From Udeniomyces pyricola (taxonomy: Eukaryota; Basidiomycota; Tremellomycetes; Cystofilobasidiales; Mrakiaceae), in the NCBI GenBank assembly GCA_039545295.1, contig BCIK01000012.1:1-64000 (forward strand): a DNA stretch of 64,000 nucleotides, written 5' to 3'. Below the pieces are notes generated by a model. It was not told the origin of the DNA. It did no database searches and worked only from the letters and a program-made list of their open reading frames with translations. How positions within the stretch are numbered: position 1 is the first letter of the stretch; the number at the start of each line of letters is the position of its first letter. The translations under genes and the position numbers were made by a program. Positions 1-11,945 of this stretch are shown here, in pieces.

Positions 1-330
1 CGAGCAATCCACTGGGCCGCAATCAAGCGCATTCTTCGCTATCTTGTTGGTACCAAAGACTACGGCATCACTCTCGGCGGACGGACCGACTCACCTCTCG
101 TCGAAGCTTGGACCGACGCAGATTACGCGGGAGATCACGACACTCGCCGCTCCACCACTGGTTTCGTCATCAACGTGCATGGAAGCCCTATCATCTGGTC
201 CAGCCGTCGACAACGCTCCATCACACGATTGTCCCACGAGTCAGAGTATATCGCGCTTTCTCAAGGATGCCAGAATCTGCTCTGGGTACTCAAGCTCCTT
301 CGACAGGCTCATTACAACACATCAACTGTC
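1..330 (+). mobile_element. Ty1/copia retrotransposon fragment (RNase H end of pol)
   Basis: The frame that starts at base 1 reads through the end of a Ty1/copia polyprotein. Recognisable blocks are AIKRILRYLVGT, AWTDADYAGD, RRSTTGFVI, ISWSS-like IIWSSRRQ and SHESEYIALS, which together mark the copia RNase H domain. The fragment enters from the left edge, so any upstream integrase and reverse transcriptase lie outside the window. After about base 330 the similarity stops: the stretch where the conserved DNQ motif should lie is missing or shifted to another frame, and stops follow. The copy is therefore dead at its 3' end. A degraded 3' LTR may lie downstream, but the partner LTR is not in the window, so I cannot draw its limits. 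Confidence 0.88.
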
Positions 331-942
331 ACAGTTCAATGGCCAAGAGCGCGATCTTCTCTTCGTATAAGGTCTGGTCAGCGTTTCCACCACTCATGCC
401 TTCCACTCACCCCCTGCCCCCGTTACCTACCCCTTCGCACGTACTGCTTTCAACGTTCACTCGTCATTCATTGTCTTTGCGTTTGATTTATCTTGTTTTT
501 CCTAGCGTTTCTTATCCCTATCCGTCTCGTTCGTCCCTCTTCTCTTCTTGTCATTCTTTTCCGCGCTCCTTCGTGTACTTCGATATGGATGTGCTTTTGG
601 CTCCCGAGCTTGACCTGCATGCTTTATTTCCGATCTTCCGCTTCCTTCTTCTCTCACTTTTTCGTTAAAGTTGTCGATATAAATTCATACCTGTATCGAG
701 TCAACCATCCACCTAACTACTCTGCTGCTCAGCACAACCGCAAATCTGTCCTCACCTCACCACTTGTTCTCTCATCGCGGCCGCACAGCCAAGAAGCTTT
801 TCAGTTCTCGGGACTCTGCTATTGAGAACTTTACGAAGAGGGGCCTTCTTTGAATTATCATAGTCAGAAAATCAAGAAAAAAACAAACAGAACTTTAGTC
901 GTCGCCGGGCACGCCTCCGTACTGACGCGAAACCTAAAGAGA
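331..942. other. CT-rich stretch after the copia fragment; no gene seen
   Basis: The plus strand is very rich in C and T from about 390 to 670, with short unconvincing ORFs. It may hold a decayed copia LTR, since it directly follows the RNase H fragment, or the 3' flank of the next gene. No start codon context, splice pattern or protein motif supports a coding gene. Confidence 0.4.
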
Positions 943-3495
943 TCAATCAGAATACAACGGAAACGTCAGCAGCAAGTTACCGACGAGGTTGAAAGATATG
1001 ACAGTACAAAATCGCACCTGCTTGCCAATGCCTCCGTTCCACTCCTCCACACGTCTACGAGCAAGGATGCTCACTGTACAAGAGAAGATGAAAGAATATA
1101 AGAGAAAGAAAAGAAAAAGAAAAGAAAAAAAAAAGAAGAAGAACGAAAGACGGCCACTTAGCGGCTGAAGCGAGAGACAAAAACGGAATGCATGATTCGA
1201 CTTACTTGTACTGCCTGACGTGCCGACAAAGCCTGTTCCAAGAGACAAGATAGCCGAATCGATAAGGGTAGGATACCTGTTGAATGAGAAGGGGGAGGTC
1301 ACAAGGTGAGAATGTGACAGAGAAGAACCGACGAAGCAAGACATAATAAGATTGCCTGATCCGCTCAAGGCTCAATCAGAAAGTCCGACACGTACCAGAG
1401 ACCGTATTTCTCGATCGTTTGTTCTTTATCGTGATCGATCATGGTCCAGCCAAGTGCCTTGACTTCGGCCAAAAATTCTTCGCCATGTTCGTCGGTGGTA
1501 GCTAAGATGCGAGGGTTGTGAATGCCCTTTTTATCCGCAAGAGCTGTCCTGACTTCATCGACACGCTGAACATACTTTGACAGGGACAGATAACAATTTT
1601 TTTCCTCGGCAGCTGCAAGTTCTTCTGCAGTTAAATCCTTGCAAATGTTACCTATAGGAAGACGAGTAAGAGAAAGATCAGAAAACCTCGCGCCAGCCAA
1701 ATCCTGGTAGCTATCGGAAGCCGCGCGCTGTATACACACCAATATCTGTAGATCATAGTGAGGTGGTGTCAGTCAGGGTTCGTGCAGAGCAAGCGACCGT
1801 ATGGAGATCGGTTGAACTGACCACTACGACGGATGTGTACGGCGATGAACTAGCCATATGGTCAATTGAAGGGGAAAGTAGAGTCAGATTCGGAGATTCG
1901 GTTGAAAAAAAAGTAAGCCCCTTGTCCAATGAAACGACACGTACGGGAGGTGCCTTTTTTCCCTGTCTATCCTTAACACCAAACGCTCGTCGAAGGTAAC
2001 CCTTTGACATTTCCTCTAGTTCAGGGGTCCAATGCATGTGCTTGCCGACAGTCTCCCAAGCCCCGACTTTGCCCTTCTCGCCTTTGCCTGTCCAATCGAC
2101 CCGTCCGTCTTCGCCACCTTCACCAAGGTTGTACAGGAAGTCGATGTAGAGCACGTGATCGTCAGGTGGAAGCGTAGGAACTGGGCGATTACGAGAGGCG
2201 AACCAGTCAGGTATGGTCGAAAGGTAGAAGTCCAAGAACGCGTTTGGCCTAGGCTGGAAGAGGGGAGCCAAATCAGAAAAGTTTGTAGAATGTTCCCATC
2301 TAGCAGGCTTGAATGTGGGCGGAATTGGTGTAAAATAGGGCGCTGAATAAGACAAAAGTAAGTAAAACGGGCTGCGCTCGAACTAATCATTAAGAACACT
2401 TGCAATCGATCATGCTACGCACTGATTTTGTATGTGTCGAGTTGGTAGCACCTCCTACCATCTGCGACTTCTGCCTCTCGGCCAACGTCCGGGTAAAAAA
2501 AGGCATTTGTGACCATCCATGTACTAAAGCCACCAATTTCCTCCTGTTTGGGCTCGAGTTGGTCCGGAGGTTCGCCAACGAGAGTTTTGCCTTTGATCCT
2601 CGTCTTGAGCTCGGTCATCTGAACGATCGGCAGATTGATAGCGTTGGAGAGACGATTTATATCGAAGACCATGTCGAAGGGTAGGGAGGGAGGTATATGG
2701 GCCTCGTCATCGAGGTACCGAAGGTGCCGGGAAGGGGGGAACGGGAAGACGATTGGGATACGGTTTGTGAGGAGTCCGAGATGTATCGCTGAGCAATTGT
2801 CATTTGGAGAGTTGATAAGTTTGCCGGGTAAGTCGACTCAGTCTACACGTACACGATGAGAGAGCAAAGATATACGAACTCACCATTGGCTCCCATCATC
2901 ACGTCGTTGGCTGTGACACGATTAGACACTCAGGTCAGCCGATTGATGATTTAAAACGTAAACTTGTCGTGTTGCAAGAAGTAATTTAGACTTACTCCAG
3001 CCAGAGTGAAACCCAGACATGATGTACTTGAGATCGGGCCGAAGATTCTCTGTAAGGCAGTTGAACTCCAGTTTAGGTAGTGTGCGATTAAGGTGGCAAA
3101 CTTCTGACGTAGCAGGTTGTGCGCACCTCTGAATGTATCCTTCCTACCATGTGACTGAAGGGCACCGTCGCTCGCGTTTCTCATGGGGCTGGAGTGAAAG
3201 AGGGACGAAACCGAAGAGGAAACCGTCGACGATCCTCGGGTTAAGCCGTCCTGGACGGGTGGTGAGAAGAGGGAAACCAGAACAAGCACGACAGCGAATG
3301 ATATGCCAGAGAGCAGGATCTGGGAAACGTTTAGATGCCTGGACGTCAGTACCATGAGCCGATGTAGCGTAGGCGGTCACGATTCATCTAGTACATGCTC
3401 AGTCAGGAGGAAGAAAAAGAGAAACAAACGATTCGGTTGCAAGCAGGGCGGCGGACGGGTAGCCTAGACGGCTGAACGCGCTGGTAGGACGCCAT
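943..3495 (-). CDS. GDP-fucose protein O-fucosyltransferase-like type II membrane protein
   Basis: Multi-exon gene. The probable start at 3495 gives MASYQRVQPSRLPVRR, a basic cytosolic tail. After one intron comes a single membrane anchor (ILLSGISFAVVLVLVSLF), then a Ser-rich stem, as in Golgi glycosyltransferases. Later exons include FDINRLSNAINLPI (about 2.6 kb), HWTPELEEMSKGYLRR (2.0 kb), ILATTDEHGEEFL and GWTMIDHD (1.45 kb). The last two exons join in phase to read GLWYPTLIDSAILSLGTGF and then GSTMSILARRRVEEWNGG, ending at 943. The blocks ILATTDE, WxxIDH, YGxWYP, IDxAILSLGxGFVGT and RRVEEWNGG are those I associate with the fungal O-fucosyltransferase-like family. Acceptor and sugar donor are not shown by the sequence. 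The first intron and start are the least certain parts. Confidence 0.82.
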
Positions 3496-4138
3496 CGTCG
3501 GCGAGGATTGCAAGAGACTTGGGAGGGAGGAGGGAGGAAAGGAAGCAACGAAAGTGTATGGAGTCGAGGCAGGAAGGGGTAAGGCGAAATGACCCGATGA
3601 TGAGGTTGATGGAGGGAGGATGTTCAAGGCACGATTGCGGGTAATCGAAGTGGATCCGGATGAACGCGTTGAACGTGGTTGAGCATTGGATCAGTTAGTT
3701 GATTGTTGATAATATACATATATGTATTCGATCAGCGCGTCGTCGGTTAGTTTGAATGACTATCGAATATAATTACATGTTAGATACTAGACGACCAAGG
3801 GTCATCAATCGGCCACCCCCACTATCCAGCCTAAATCTCGACTTACAAAGCATAGTGCTCACAAAACGCGCGCGTACGTATACTCATGACCGTATATATA
3901 TATATATATATATCTTGTTGAACAGTCACCGCAATGCTGGACGTAGACTTGCAATGCTCACCGCCTTCCTTCTCCCGGCCCGGCCCTCGACTGCTGGTCA
4001 CTGATCATCAATCTATCAATAGTCTCAGGCTGCTCTTCTCGATCTTGCAGTATTTCCCTGTGGTGATAGTACTAGTACTCCAGATTTCACTTCAACCGGC
4101 TTCGAGCTTCACGATCCAAGCTTTTCCCACTTGTCTCC
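3496..4138. other. Divergent intergenic region, shared promoter of two genes
   Basis: About 640 bases between the divergent starts of the O-fucosyltransferase-like gene and the peptidyl-tRNA hydrolase gene. It must carry both promoters. It contains the TA microsatellite at 3893-3913. No coding potential or defined regulatory site is recognised. Confidence 0.6.
3893..3913. repeat. (TA)n microsatellite
   Basis: Uninterrupted alternating TA run of about 21 bases in the intergenic region between two divergent genes. It is seen directly; likely length-variable between strains. Confidence 0.95.
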
Positions 4139-5191
4139 ATGACTGGTACTCCAATGAGACGTCTTGTCATCATCGGTCTCGGTAATCTTCCATATCCAAA
4201 GACGAAACATAGGTGAACTCGCACTCATTTAGTCTTCGCTTAGCCTCTTAAGCGGCAACTCTTCTTGTTTGTTGTGCATTACCCCCTCTCTACCTCTGTG
4301 TTCGATGCATACGTTTCTTTGCTGACGGCAGGCTCGTGTATACAGTGTCGGTCACCTCGTCGTCGATTCTCTTGGTGAAAGATTCCGCTTGGCCTCGTGG
4401 ACGACGTCGAAACCGTTCAACTCGCTCGTTGTTCAAGGAACTATCCCCAGCCTACACCCCCGGGCCCCACCTGGAGAACGATTAGAGCTCGTTCTGGTTA
4501 AACCTCGTGCGCTCTCGTACCAAATGAGTATTTGAGCTCCATCTGGGCGCTTCTAATTAATTCTATGGCTTCCTTTCGTTCCTTTTCTCTGCGATGCATC
4601 AGGACCATTGATGAACATCCTTGGCCCTTGCCTCAAGCCAATACTCGGCGCATATCCGCTCTCGTCAACAACGAGTTACTTCATTGTCTATGACCATCTG
4701 GAAAAGGAGGAAGGAACGTACCAAGTTCGTCGGGGGGGTTCTGCCAACGGCCACAACGGCATGCGAAGCTGTATAACGACTCTTCGAGATCTCAAAGACG
4801 AAGTCTGGCATGTCCGCATTGGTATCGGACGTCCTTCCAATGTAGGCGCATCATTTTTACTACTCGGTGCACGATGTATCAATTCTGGTGCCACCAGTCC
4901 GCATGCATTTCATCTTCTCTGACTACTCAAATCATCTTACCGTCGTTGCGATCGAGTTACCAGTCGACATCAGTGTCCAATTACGTCCTATCCAGTATAT
5001 CATCATTACAGAAGCGGGACCTTGCCTCTGAAGGTGTTGGAATTGACAATGTCTGGGATAAAATCTTAGATGCTGTGTATCCACCACCGAACCCCCCGCC
5101 TAGAGTCGCAAAACGGACGGGCCGCATCAAGCAATCGGTCTCACCAATCTCTGTAGAGCAATCTCTGCCGTCAGTGCCAGGCCAAGCCTAA
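4139..5191 (+). CDS. PTH1: Peptidyl-tRNA hydrolase (bacterial Pth type)
   Basis: Cleaves peptide from prematurely released peptidyl-tRNA so that the tRNA can be reused; the bacterial-type enzyme in fungi usually serves mitochondria. I can place four exons in phase: 4139-4212, 4346-4527, 4603-4841 and 4964-5191, giving 240 residues. The N-terminus reads RRLVIIGLGNLPYPKTKHSV, with the Pth GLGNP-like loop and the catalytic-type H at the KHSVGH turn. The third exon has SANGHNGMRS followed by VWHVRIGIGRP, the strongest Pth signature (GHNGxxS and RxGIGRP). No clear mitochondrial presequence is present ahead of the domain, so location is open. The tail after the domain is basic (RVAKRTGRIK). The gene is divergent from the O-fucosyltransferase-like gene. 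Confidence 0.92.
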
Positions 5192-5770
5192 CACCACGTC
5201 ATCTTTGTATTTCGCTGCCGCGATCAAGCTTCCAATGTTTTGACGAAGGCTCAAGTGGTCATCTAGAAATCTTGAATCCGTCACTTGACTAGCTGAGTAG
5301 TCACCTCGCGTCGATGTGGTGGCGAATCAGCGACAGATAAAGTTTGTTCCACACTCGCACAAAAGGAGGAAATTTAGGATAGCAGGAGCAAGGAGATTCG
5401 GGGACGAGATGGATGGATGCAATCGGATGCTCAAGATAAACGCTGTTGACAGTCTGAATGACGACTGTGATGTCTTCGCAGGAACTCTTGGGGAGTGTCT
5501 ATGTTAGTCTTGAAGGTCAACATACAACAATTGTTGTCACGACTAGCTTAGATGCGTGTTCGCATCCGGTTCAGTAGGCAGATGTTTTGACCCAGATTCG
5601 ATATCGCAACGGACCCACGACCCCTCTCCTCATCTCCCTTGCTCTACCGCGGCCGATCCAGTGTACAATGTCTTGTCTGCAAGGAATCAAGCCAGATGGG
5701 AATCAGTTGTCGCTTGCTGACGTTGTAGTAACGTAAGGAATCTTAAGTCGAGATGATTGTACAAACTGTT
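5192..5770. other. Intergenic region between two convergent genes
   Basis: About 580 bases between the 3' ends of the peptidyl-tRNA hydrolase gene and COX6. One 63-codon ORF on the plus strand (5316-5507) has no recognisable features and is probably chance. Otherwise I see only 3' flanks. Confidence 0.5.
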
Positions 5771-6857
5771 CTACTCCTTGTTGACGGGCTGGCCCTCACC
5801 CAGGGCAAAGATCTGGTACCATCGACCCTTGTGTTGTTGACCATAGAGGTCCTGCTTGGTAGGAACGCCTGCGAGACGAGAAGTCGCGCGTGAGTATATC
5901 GATGAAACATATCAAGGAGTCAAAAAGGCTTTCGACCGGCTAAATCAGAGAACTGCCCTAGACAGATACTCACCAAGCTCCTCCATCAAAGGCTTAAGCT
6001 CCTTGAGGTACTCATCGTACTGAGAGACCTTCTCAACTTTTTGCCTGAGCCCCTCGATAGCTCGGATGGCGGTGGGAAGGTCGTTGTATCGTCGAGCGGC
6101 TTGGATAGCGGCTTCGATGACCTCGACGGTAGGGACAAGGTCGTAAGCAAAGATGTTGTTGAGTCCTCGCTACAAACGAATGGATGATAGACCGCAGGAG
6201 CCGTCAGTATATAGGCTGCAAAGCTTTGGAACGAACGGCATCAGGCAGAGCAATCAAGCATAGGCTGCAGTCCGGAAGACAGCAACGCGAGCTCCCCCCA
6301 GGAAGCGCTTTCTCGCTTTCGCCTTGACCCCGACGCTTGCACGTCTTTCCTTCTCGCGTCACCAAAGGCACTAGCCTAAAGGGACACGAGGCGCGCGACG
6401 CTGTCGCAGATGTGCTGTCGTGTCTGAATGACGTCTGACGTACCTGAACCTCAAAGAGATCGGGAGCCTGCTCGAAGAAGAGTTGGTATCGGTCGTTGAA
6501 GTCGTCGTAAGATTCGGCCTCGTGGGAGGAGAACCGGAGACCTGGCAAGGACAAGCAAAGCAGAGTGATAGGCGAGGTGAGAATGTGGATACGTAAGCAG
6601 CAAGCGGCGGAAATAAATGATACATCCGTCGATAGGTTGAGACCTCAACGAAGTTGAGGAGTCGAGGGACGGGGCAAGCAAGATGCAGGCCGACGAAAGG
6701 GAGGGGGAGGGACGAGGGAAGAAGAGAAGATAGAGTGAGGAGGAACAGCAGCGAACGAACCCGTTCGGAGGGTTGGAGCCGAAGCCGCGACGGTGACACG
6801 AGAGGCAGCAAACGACCTAGTAGCGGGAGCCGTAGCGCGAGCGATGGATCTGAACAT
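5771..6857 (-). CDS. COX6: Cytochrome c oxidase subunit VI (mammalian subunit Va family), mitochondrial
   Basis: Nuclear-encoded structural subunit of respiratory complex IV. The start at 6857 gives MFRSIARATAPATRSFAASR, a textbook mitochondrial presequence rich in Arg, Ala and Ser without acids. The second exon (about 6444-6538) reads ESYDDFNDRYQLFFEQAPDL. The third (about 5974-6170) reads RGLNNIFAYDLVPTVEVIE and the NDLPTAIRAIEGL block. The last exon reads VPTKQDLYG and ends at 5771. The order of these blocks and the total of roughly 150 residues match the COX6/COX5A family. Three introns interrupt a very small protein. The 5' end of exon 1/intron 1 is approximate. Confidence 0.93.
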
Positions 6858-8435
6858 GATGGGAAGGATGATAGACGGTCGGGGAAGGGAAAGGGTGAAG
6901 GGGTCAAGAACAGAGAGAAGGCGAGAGAGCAAGCGGGATAGATGGCTCTGCTGATGTGCTGATCAAGTGTGACGCCGGCCGCTGGGTCACGAGTCACGCG
7001 AGGCGTCCGCATCAAGCGGACACCGTTACACAAGTGTTTTACCTTACGTTACATACCTCAGCTAGAGATGACTATAAAGAGCAGGATGTGATAGTAGTTA
7101 CTGGAAGGACACACATCACAGCTCCCACACAATTTACAGTACATACGACTACTGATATCATCATCCTTGGTCACCTATCATTGTCAAGAGCGAAGCGCGT
7201 GTCATCAAGGGACACCGTGGGGGGGGGGGGGTTCGCACTTCGTTGGCTCTGGCGCTCCTCCGCCAGGCCAGTGGCATCTCTCGTGCCGGACTGCTTCGCT
7301 TCTCGTCGATCGTCTGCTACAGATGACATGACGGCTATGTCTACATAGTAAGCTCATCACAAGTCATATAACCACCTCTACACTTCTCTCTCTCCAGGAG
7401 TCGGTTCCTCTGATGTTGGTCCCTTGAATCTCCATCTAACCCGGCCTTTGACGATTACTGACTCGCCGGCCCACGGAACTCGACGATCAAAAATCAGGTC
7501 AGCAGGTCGATCTTACACGATTCCCATATATACATGATATATAGCTAGATCATGTTGTACAGTATATACGTACGTATACGTCTTCACAGTCCGGCCATAA
7601 ATCCTGACTGACGCTACTTGCTCCAAAATACTTCACACAAGCGGGCTATCGAATATCGATCTCTGACCAGCGCGCGCCGACTATGATTGGCTGTACATAC
7701 CACGACGTATGATAATAAAGTGATTTACTGGTGATTGGCCATGTTGAGCATGAAGCGTCAGGAATATATAGTACGTCGCGCAAATTGATCAATGATTGAA
7801 TAACAACGGCCTTACCTGCTGGGGGGAGGAGGGGGGGGGGGGGGAAGGAGCTCGGCTGTTGAGAAATTACCTTCGGGCGATCTTGGCGTCTGCCCTGTTT
7901 AGCCCGCTCGCTCCCTGCATGACTCGACATGAGGCTTTACGTGGCCTGAGGTCTAGAGACCGGGCGCCGGGAATTCAAGTACCTGAAGGTGACATTGCGC
8001 ACAATATGGATGGATTGACGTGCGACATCGAGTTCATAGGCTCTGATTCATACAATTGATCACTCTGACGTTTGACGTTTGGCGCTCATCTTGACTCGTC
8101 CGTCGGCCGAAAGAGCATGGATGCTTTTCGACCGAATTCTGATGAGGATAAACGGTTAACGGTTAACGGTTAACGGTCGACCGATGGAGAGGACCGGAAG
8201 TGATGATTGCGCTGATCGATCGCGTACACATTACAACTGATTGTCAAGACCTGATAATCACGGGTGCGGGAGAACCCGGGCTTCTGTCGGTAACTCGGGA
8301 AGAACAACCCGAGAAATATTCCTCCTTATCCTCTACACTCCCGTCTTCCCCTTTCCTATTCATCCACAACCATCATCGCATACAGCTCACCCATCCATCT
8401 CAGCCAAACCACGCACTAAGTTCAGCAGCATCAAT
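6858..8435. other. Divergent intergenic region upstream of COX6 and isocitrate lyase
   Basis: About 1.6 kb with no supported gene. It holds G tracts near 7220 and 7830, AT-rich stretches with TATA-like sequence near 7530-7575, and a short tandem repeat at 8152-8177 close to the isocitrate lyase start. Both promoters must lie here. Several ORFs of 60-130 codons exist, but none has a recognisable motif, and those at 6.4-6.9 kb are shadows of COX6. Confidence 0.55.
8152..8177. repeat. Tandem CGGTTAA repeat, about 3.5 copies
   Basis: Direct tandem copies of CGGTTAA, creating overlapping GTTAAC palindromes, end about 260 bases before the isocitrate lyase start codon. Seen directly. It could be a simple repeat or a cluster of factor-binding sites. 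Confidence 0.9.
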
Positions 8436-11400
8436 ATGCCTTCCGTTCTCATCACGCATTCTTCCGAGCAACAGGCTTTCGACGCCCAAATTAAGGCGGT
8501 AGAGACTTGGTGGAAGGTCTGTCCTTCACTCGGATATACTCTTTCCTGAACTCTGCTTGGGCCAGTCGTCCAACCCACTATACATGTTACATCCCGTTGG
8601 CTCTACAGCTACAACAAAGGCCGGGCCCCGGCTCACATTCCCTATTTTTATCCGCTTTGCTTCTTATGATCGAGCGCTCACCTTCGTTGTTGATTGATTG
8701 CTTTGCGTACATCTAGGAACCTCGATTCGCCCGAACTCAACGTCCGTATACAGCTCGAGACGTTTGCAAGATGAGAGGCACGATTGATCTTAAATACCCA
8801 AGCGACGACATGGGCAAGAAACTTGTGCGGATTCTCTTGTTCCTTTCACTACCCTTTGCAGACAACTACATCAGTGATGACAACCTAGCGTCGAGGTCAA
8901 AACATGCTAACGTCTCATCATTTTCGATACCAGTATGCCAATTTGAGTGCCAAGTTCGCCAAAGGAGATGTCAGTCATACCTACGGGGCGTGCGTCTCTT
9001 TCTTCTTGTGTAACTTTGGCTCAACCCACGGTTGTTGTGCGCGGTGTCTGATCAGTTGCTGTGTTATCTCATGTTTTCAAACCGCTATCCGTCGCATACC
9101 ACTCAGGCTTGATCCTGTTCAAGTTACTCAAATGGCCAAGCATCTTGAGACTGTGTATGTCTCGGGTTGGCAGTCGAGCAGTACCGCCTCGAGCACCAAC
9201 GAGCCAGGACCGGACCTTGCGGGTAAGCATCCCGGCACAAGCAGGAGAATTAACGTCCCGAGTAGTATCAAGTCTCATGGATGTTCTGGCACCTTTGCAT
9301 TTCCTGTTCATCAGATTACCCTTCCAATACTGTGCCCCTCAAGGTCACTCATTTGTTCCAGGCACAATTATTCCATGACCGGTACGCCTCACAACAAGCT
9401 TCATAGTCAGCTTGCTCCAGTACTGTCGTACAGGACATAACTTGACCATCCGCTTCACACTTGAAATCGAAAGAAAACAACGACACGCCCGCCTGACTCT
9501 CTCCGAAGCAGAACGAGCTAAGACTCAGCCCATCGATTACATGCGACCCATCGTGGCTGACGCTGACGTAAGCGATGGCCCGCGAGCTTGTAGTATCTGA
9601 TGGAGGACCTGACCTGACCTGTAAAGCTCTACGTTTCTTCTACGTTTTTTTTTCTTTTCCTTTGATCCTGTTCTTTTCGCTCCCCAGACTGGGCACGGAG
9701 GGCTTACGGCAGTAATGAAACTCACCAAACTCTTTGTCGAAGCTGGCGCAGCTGGTCAGTCAACTCGATATGCAAGCTACCAATCTCGAGTTGCATTGAT
9801 GATCTGAACTTATCTGTTCGCGCTCAGGTATCCACATCGAAGATCAGGCTCCAGGCACGAAAAAATGCGGTCACATGGCAGGAAAGGTAAGTTCAAGATT
9901 GTCCGTATATCTTTGTCTTTGGGTGTGATGGACGGCTGCTGACTAGTATACGCAGGTCCTCGTTCCTATCTCTGAGCACATTAATCGTTTGGTTGCCATA
10001 CGCCTCCAATATGATATCATGGGAGTTTCAAACCTTGTCGTTGCCCGAACTGATTCGGAGGCAGCTACTCTCATTACAACCAACGTCGACGAGCGGGATC
10101 ATGCGTTCATTCTCGGTTGCACCAAGTACGTGACCCCAATATATTTGAACCCTTTGGATATTGAGTACTTATCAGATCATCCATTTGACGTTTGACGTGG
10201 TTTACAGCTCTTCCCTGAGCCCATTGGTTCAAGTTATGAACCAAGCCGAAAGGGAGGGAAAGAATGGAGAACAATTGCAAGCCATCGAAGACAAGTGGGT
10301 GACTCCTTCCGGCGCTCCTCTCAGGTCATCCTTGTCTACATCTGACTGATGAGAGTGTGCGTCGATGTTTTGACAGATGGATTGTCGATGCTAAACTTCA
10401 ACTCTGGTCTCAAACGCTCACTGATGCCCTCTCAGCTCAAGGCGCCTCGGCTTCGGTGTGCTCCAAGTGAGGACCTCGGACTCGTCTTAACAACGATTGC
10501 ATCCACCGCTGATTATCCATGTCACACACTCACTCTCATCAACTCAGGTTCTCTAAGGAGGCCTCCCACCTTTCCAAGGTCGCCGCCCTCTCTTTGGCCA
10601 AAAAGGTTGGACTCAACAATGTACCGTTCTGGGATTGGGACTCGCCTCGCACACGAGAGGGATACTACCGTCAGTGATAGAGTCTCGGATTATCGAGATC
10701 TGAACCGACTGGGCTGACATTTTTGTATCGAATTGAATACGGCTGTTTATTCAGGCTACGAGGGTGGAACTCAATGCGCCATCAATCGAGCTGTCGCTTT
10801 TGCCCCATACGCCGACTTACTGTGTGTTGGGGACCTTGCATTCGCCTTGGCAGTAGAGACATTCAAGAGTGCAGCTGATTGCTCTGTCGGTCTTTATCTT
10901 CTGTGTCACAGATGGATGGAAACCAAGAGCCCCATCTACGCTCAGGCTAAAGAGTTCGCTGAAGGCGTCCACAAGGAAAGGCCCGGTCAATGGCTGGCTT
11001 ATAATTTGTCTCCCTCTTTCAATTGGAGTGCTGTGAGTCCTCCTCTCCACTCAAAGCGCGCCTCGACTTCATATGCTACATCTGACTTCTGTGTTCACAA
11101 CAGGCTGGCCTTGGCGAGACCGAGATGAAGAACTACGTGTGGGACTTGGGCAAGCTTGGGTAAGCGGCCGGTTTATTCGCAGTCATCAAGCGATCCGTCT
11201 AGCTAGCTCACCAAGACCCTCCGGTTGTTTTTTTCTTTAGCTTCGTATGGCAATTTATCACTCTGGGCGGACTGCATTCAAACGCGTACATCTCGGATCT
11301 TTTTGCAGCTGCTTTCGCCAAAGAGGGCATGAAGGCTTATGTTGAGCTCGTCCAGCAAAGGGAGAGGGAGATTGGCTGCGACGTCTTGACGCACCAAAAG

Positions 11401-11771
11401 GTAAAACCGCGATATTTTGCAACATGCGCACACGAAAAAGCGAGGTACTGACGAGTGTTTGATAACTTTTCCCAGTGGTCGGGTGCAGAGTTCATCGACA
11501 GTCTACTCTCTACGGTGACAGGGGGAATGTAAGTGTTACGCTCATTGCAACATCTGCAACGATCAATGCCGCCACGTTTAGCTGATTTATATAAGTTATC
11601 AAATTTAGCTCTTCAACAGCCGCCATGGGCAAAGGCGTGACAGGTAAGTATTTCTCATCACCTTAGACTATCTGTTTATGACAGGTTTACTGACTCAACT
11701 GCCAACTTCTCATTATAGAGCATCAATTCACCCAATCCCACGCTGTACCCTCGCTCGACAGCAAGCTCTAG
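8436..11771 (+). CDS. ICL1: Isocitrate lyase, glyoxylate cycle, with peroxisomal C-terminal signal
   Basis: Splits isocitrate into glyoxylate and succinate, allowing growth on acetate, ethanol and fatty acids. The start at 8436 gives [15 protein letters not shown]. Blocks follow in order: [59 protein letters not shown] followed by [32 protein letters not shown] (catalytic KKCGH loop), [23 protein letters not shown] and [15 protein letters not shown]. The protein ends in PSLDSKL before the stop at 11771; SKL is a canonical PTS1, so the enzyme should be imported into peroxisomes. At least ten introns split the gene. Methylisocitrate lyase is the main alternative, but the block pattern and the SKL end favour isocitrate lyase. 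Expression is expected to be glucose-repressed in fungi; no specific site is identified. Confidence 0.95.
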
Positions 11772-11945
11772 CTACTCCTGCTTTGTGTATCCTTCATGGC
11801 CTCAGTATCCCGGTTGTAACATGATCATATCTGGTTGATTCTTCATTTTTTATTTTTCTATCATAATTAACGAAAATGAGTGAGATATCTATATTGCGAT
11901 CTTTCTTGGTCTTCAACCTTAGGCATGAACCGTCATTGTCATCGG

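Noticed and set aside
6371..7033. 220-codon ORF on the minus strand
   Set aside because: It lies in the COX6 gene and its promoter in another frame; the COX6 exons explain this stretch.
7205..7240. G-run as a possible G-quadruplex switch
   Set aside because: A single G tract without evenly spaced partner tracts; a simple homopolymer is enough explanation. The tracts at 7829, 21208 and 24026 are similar.
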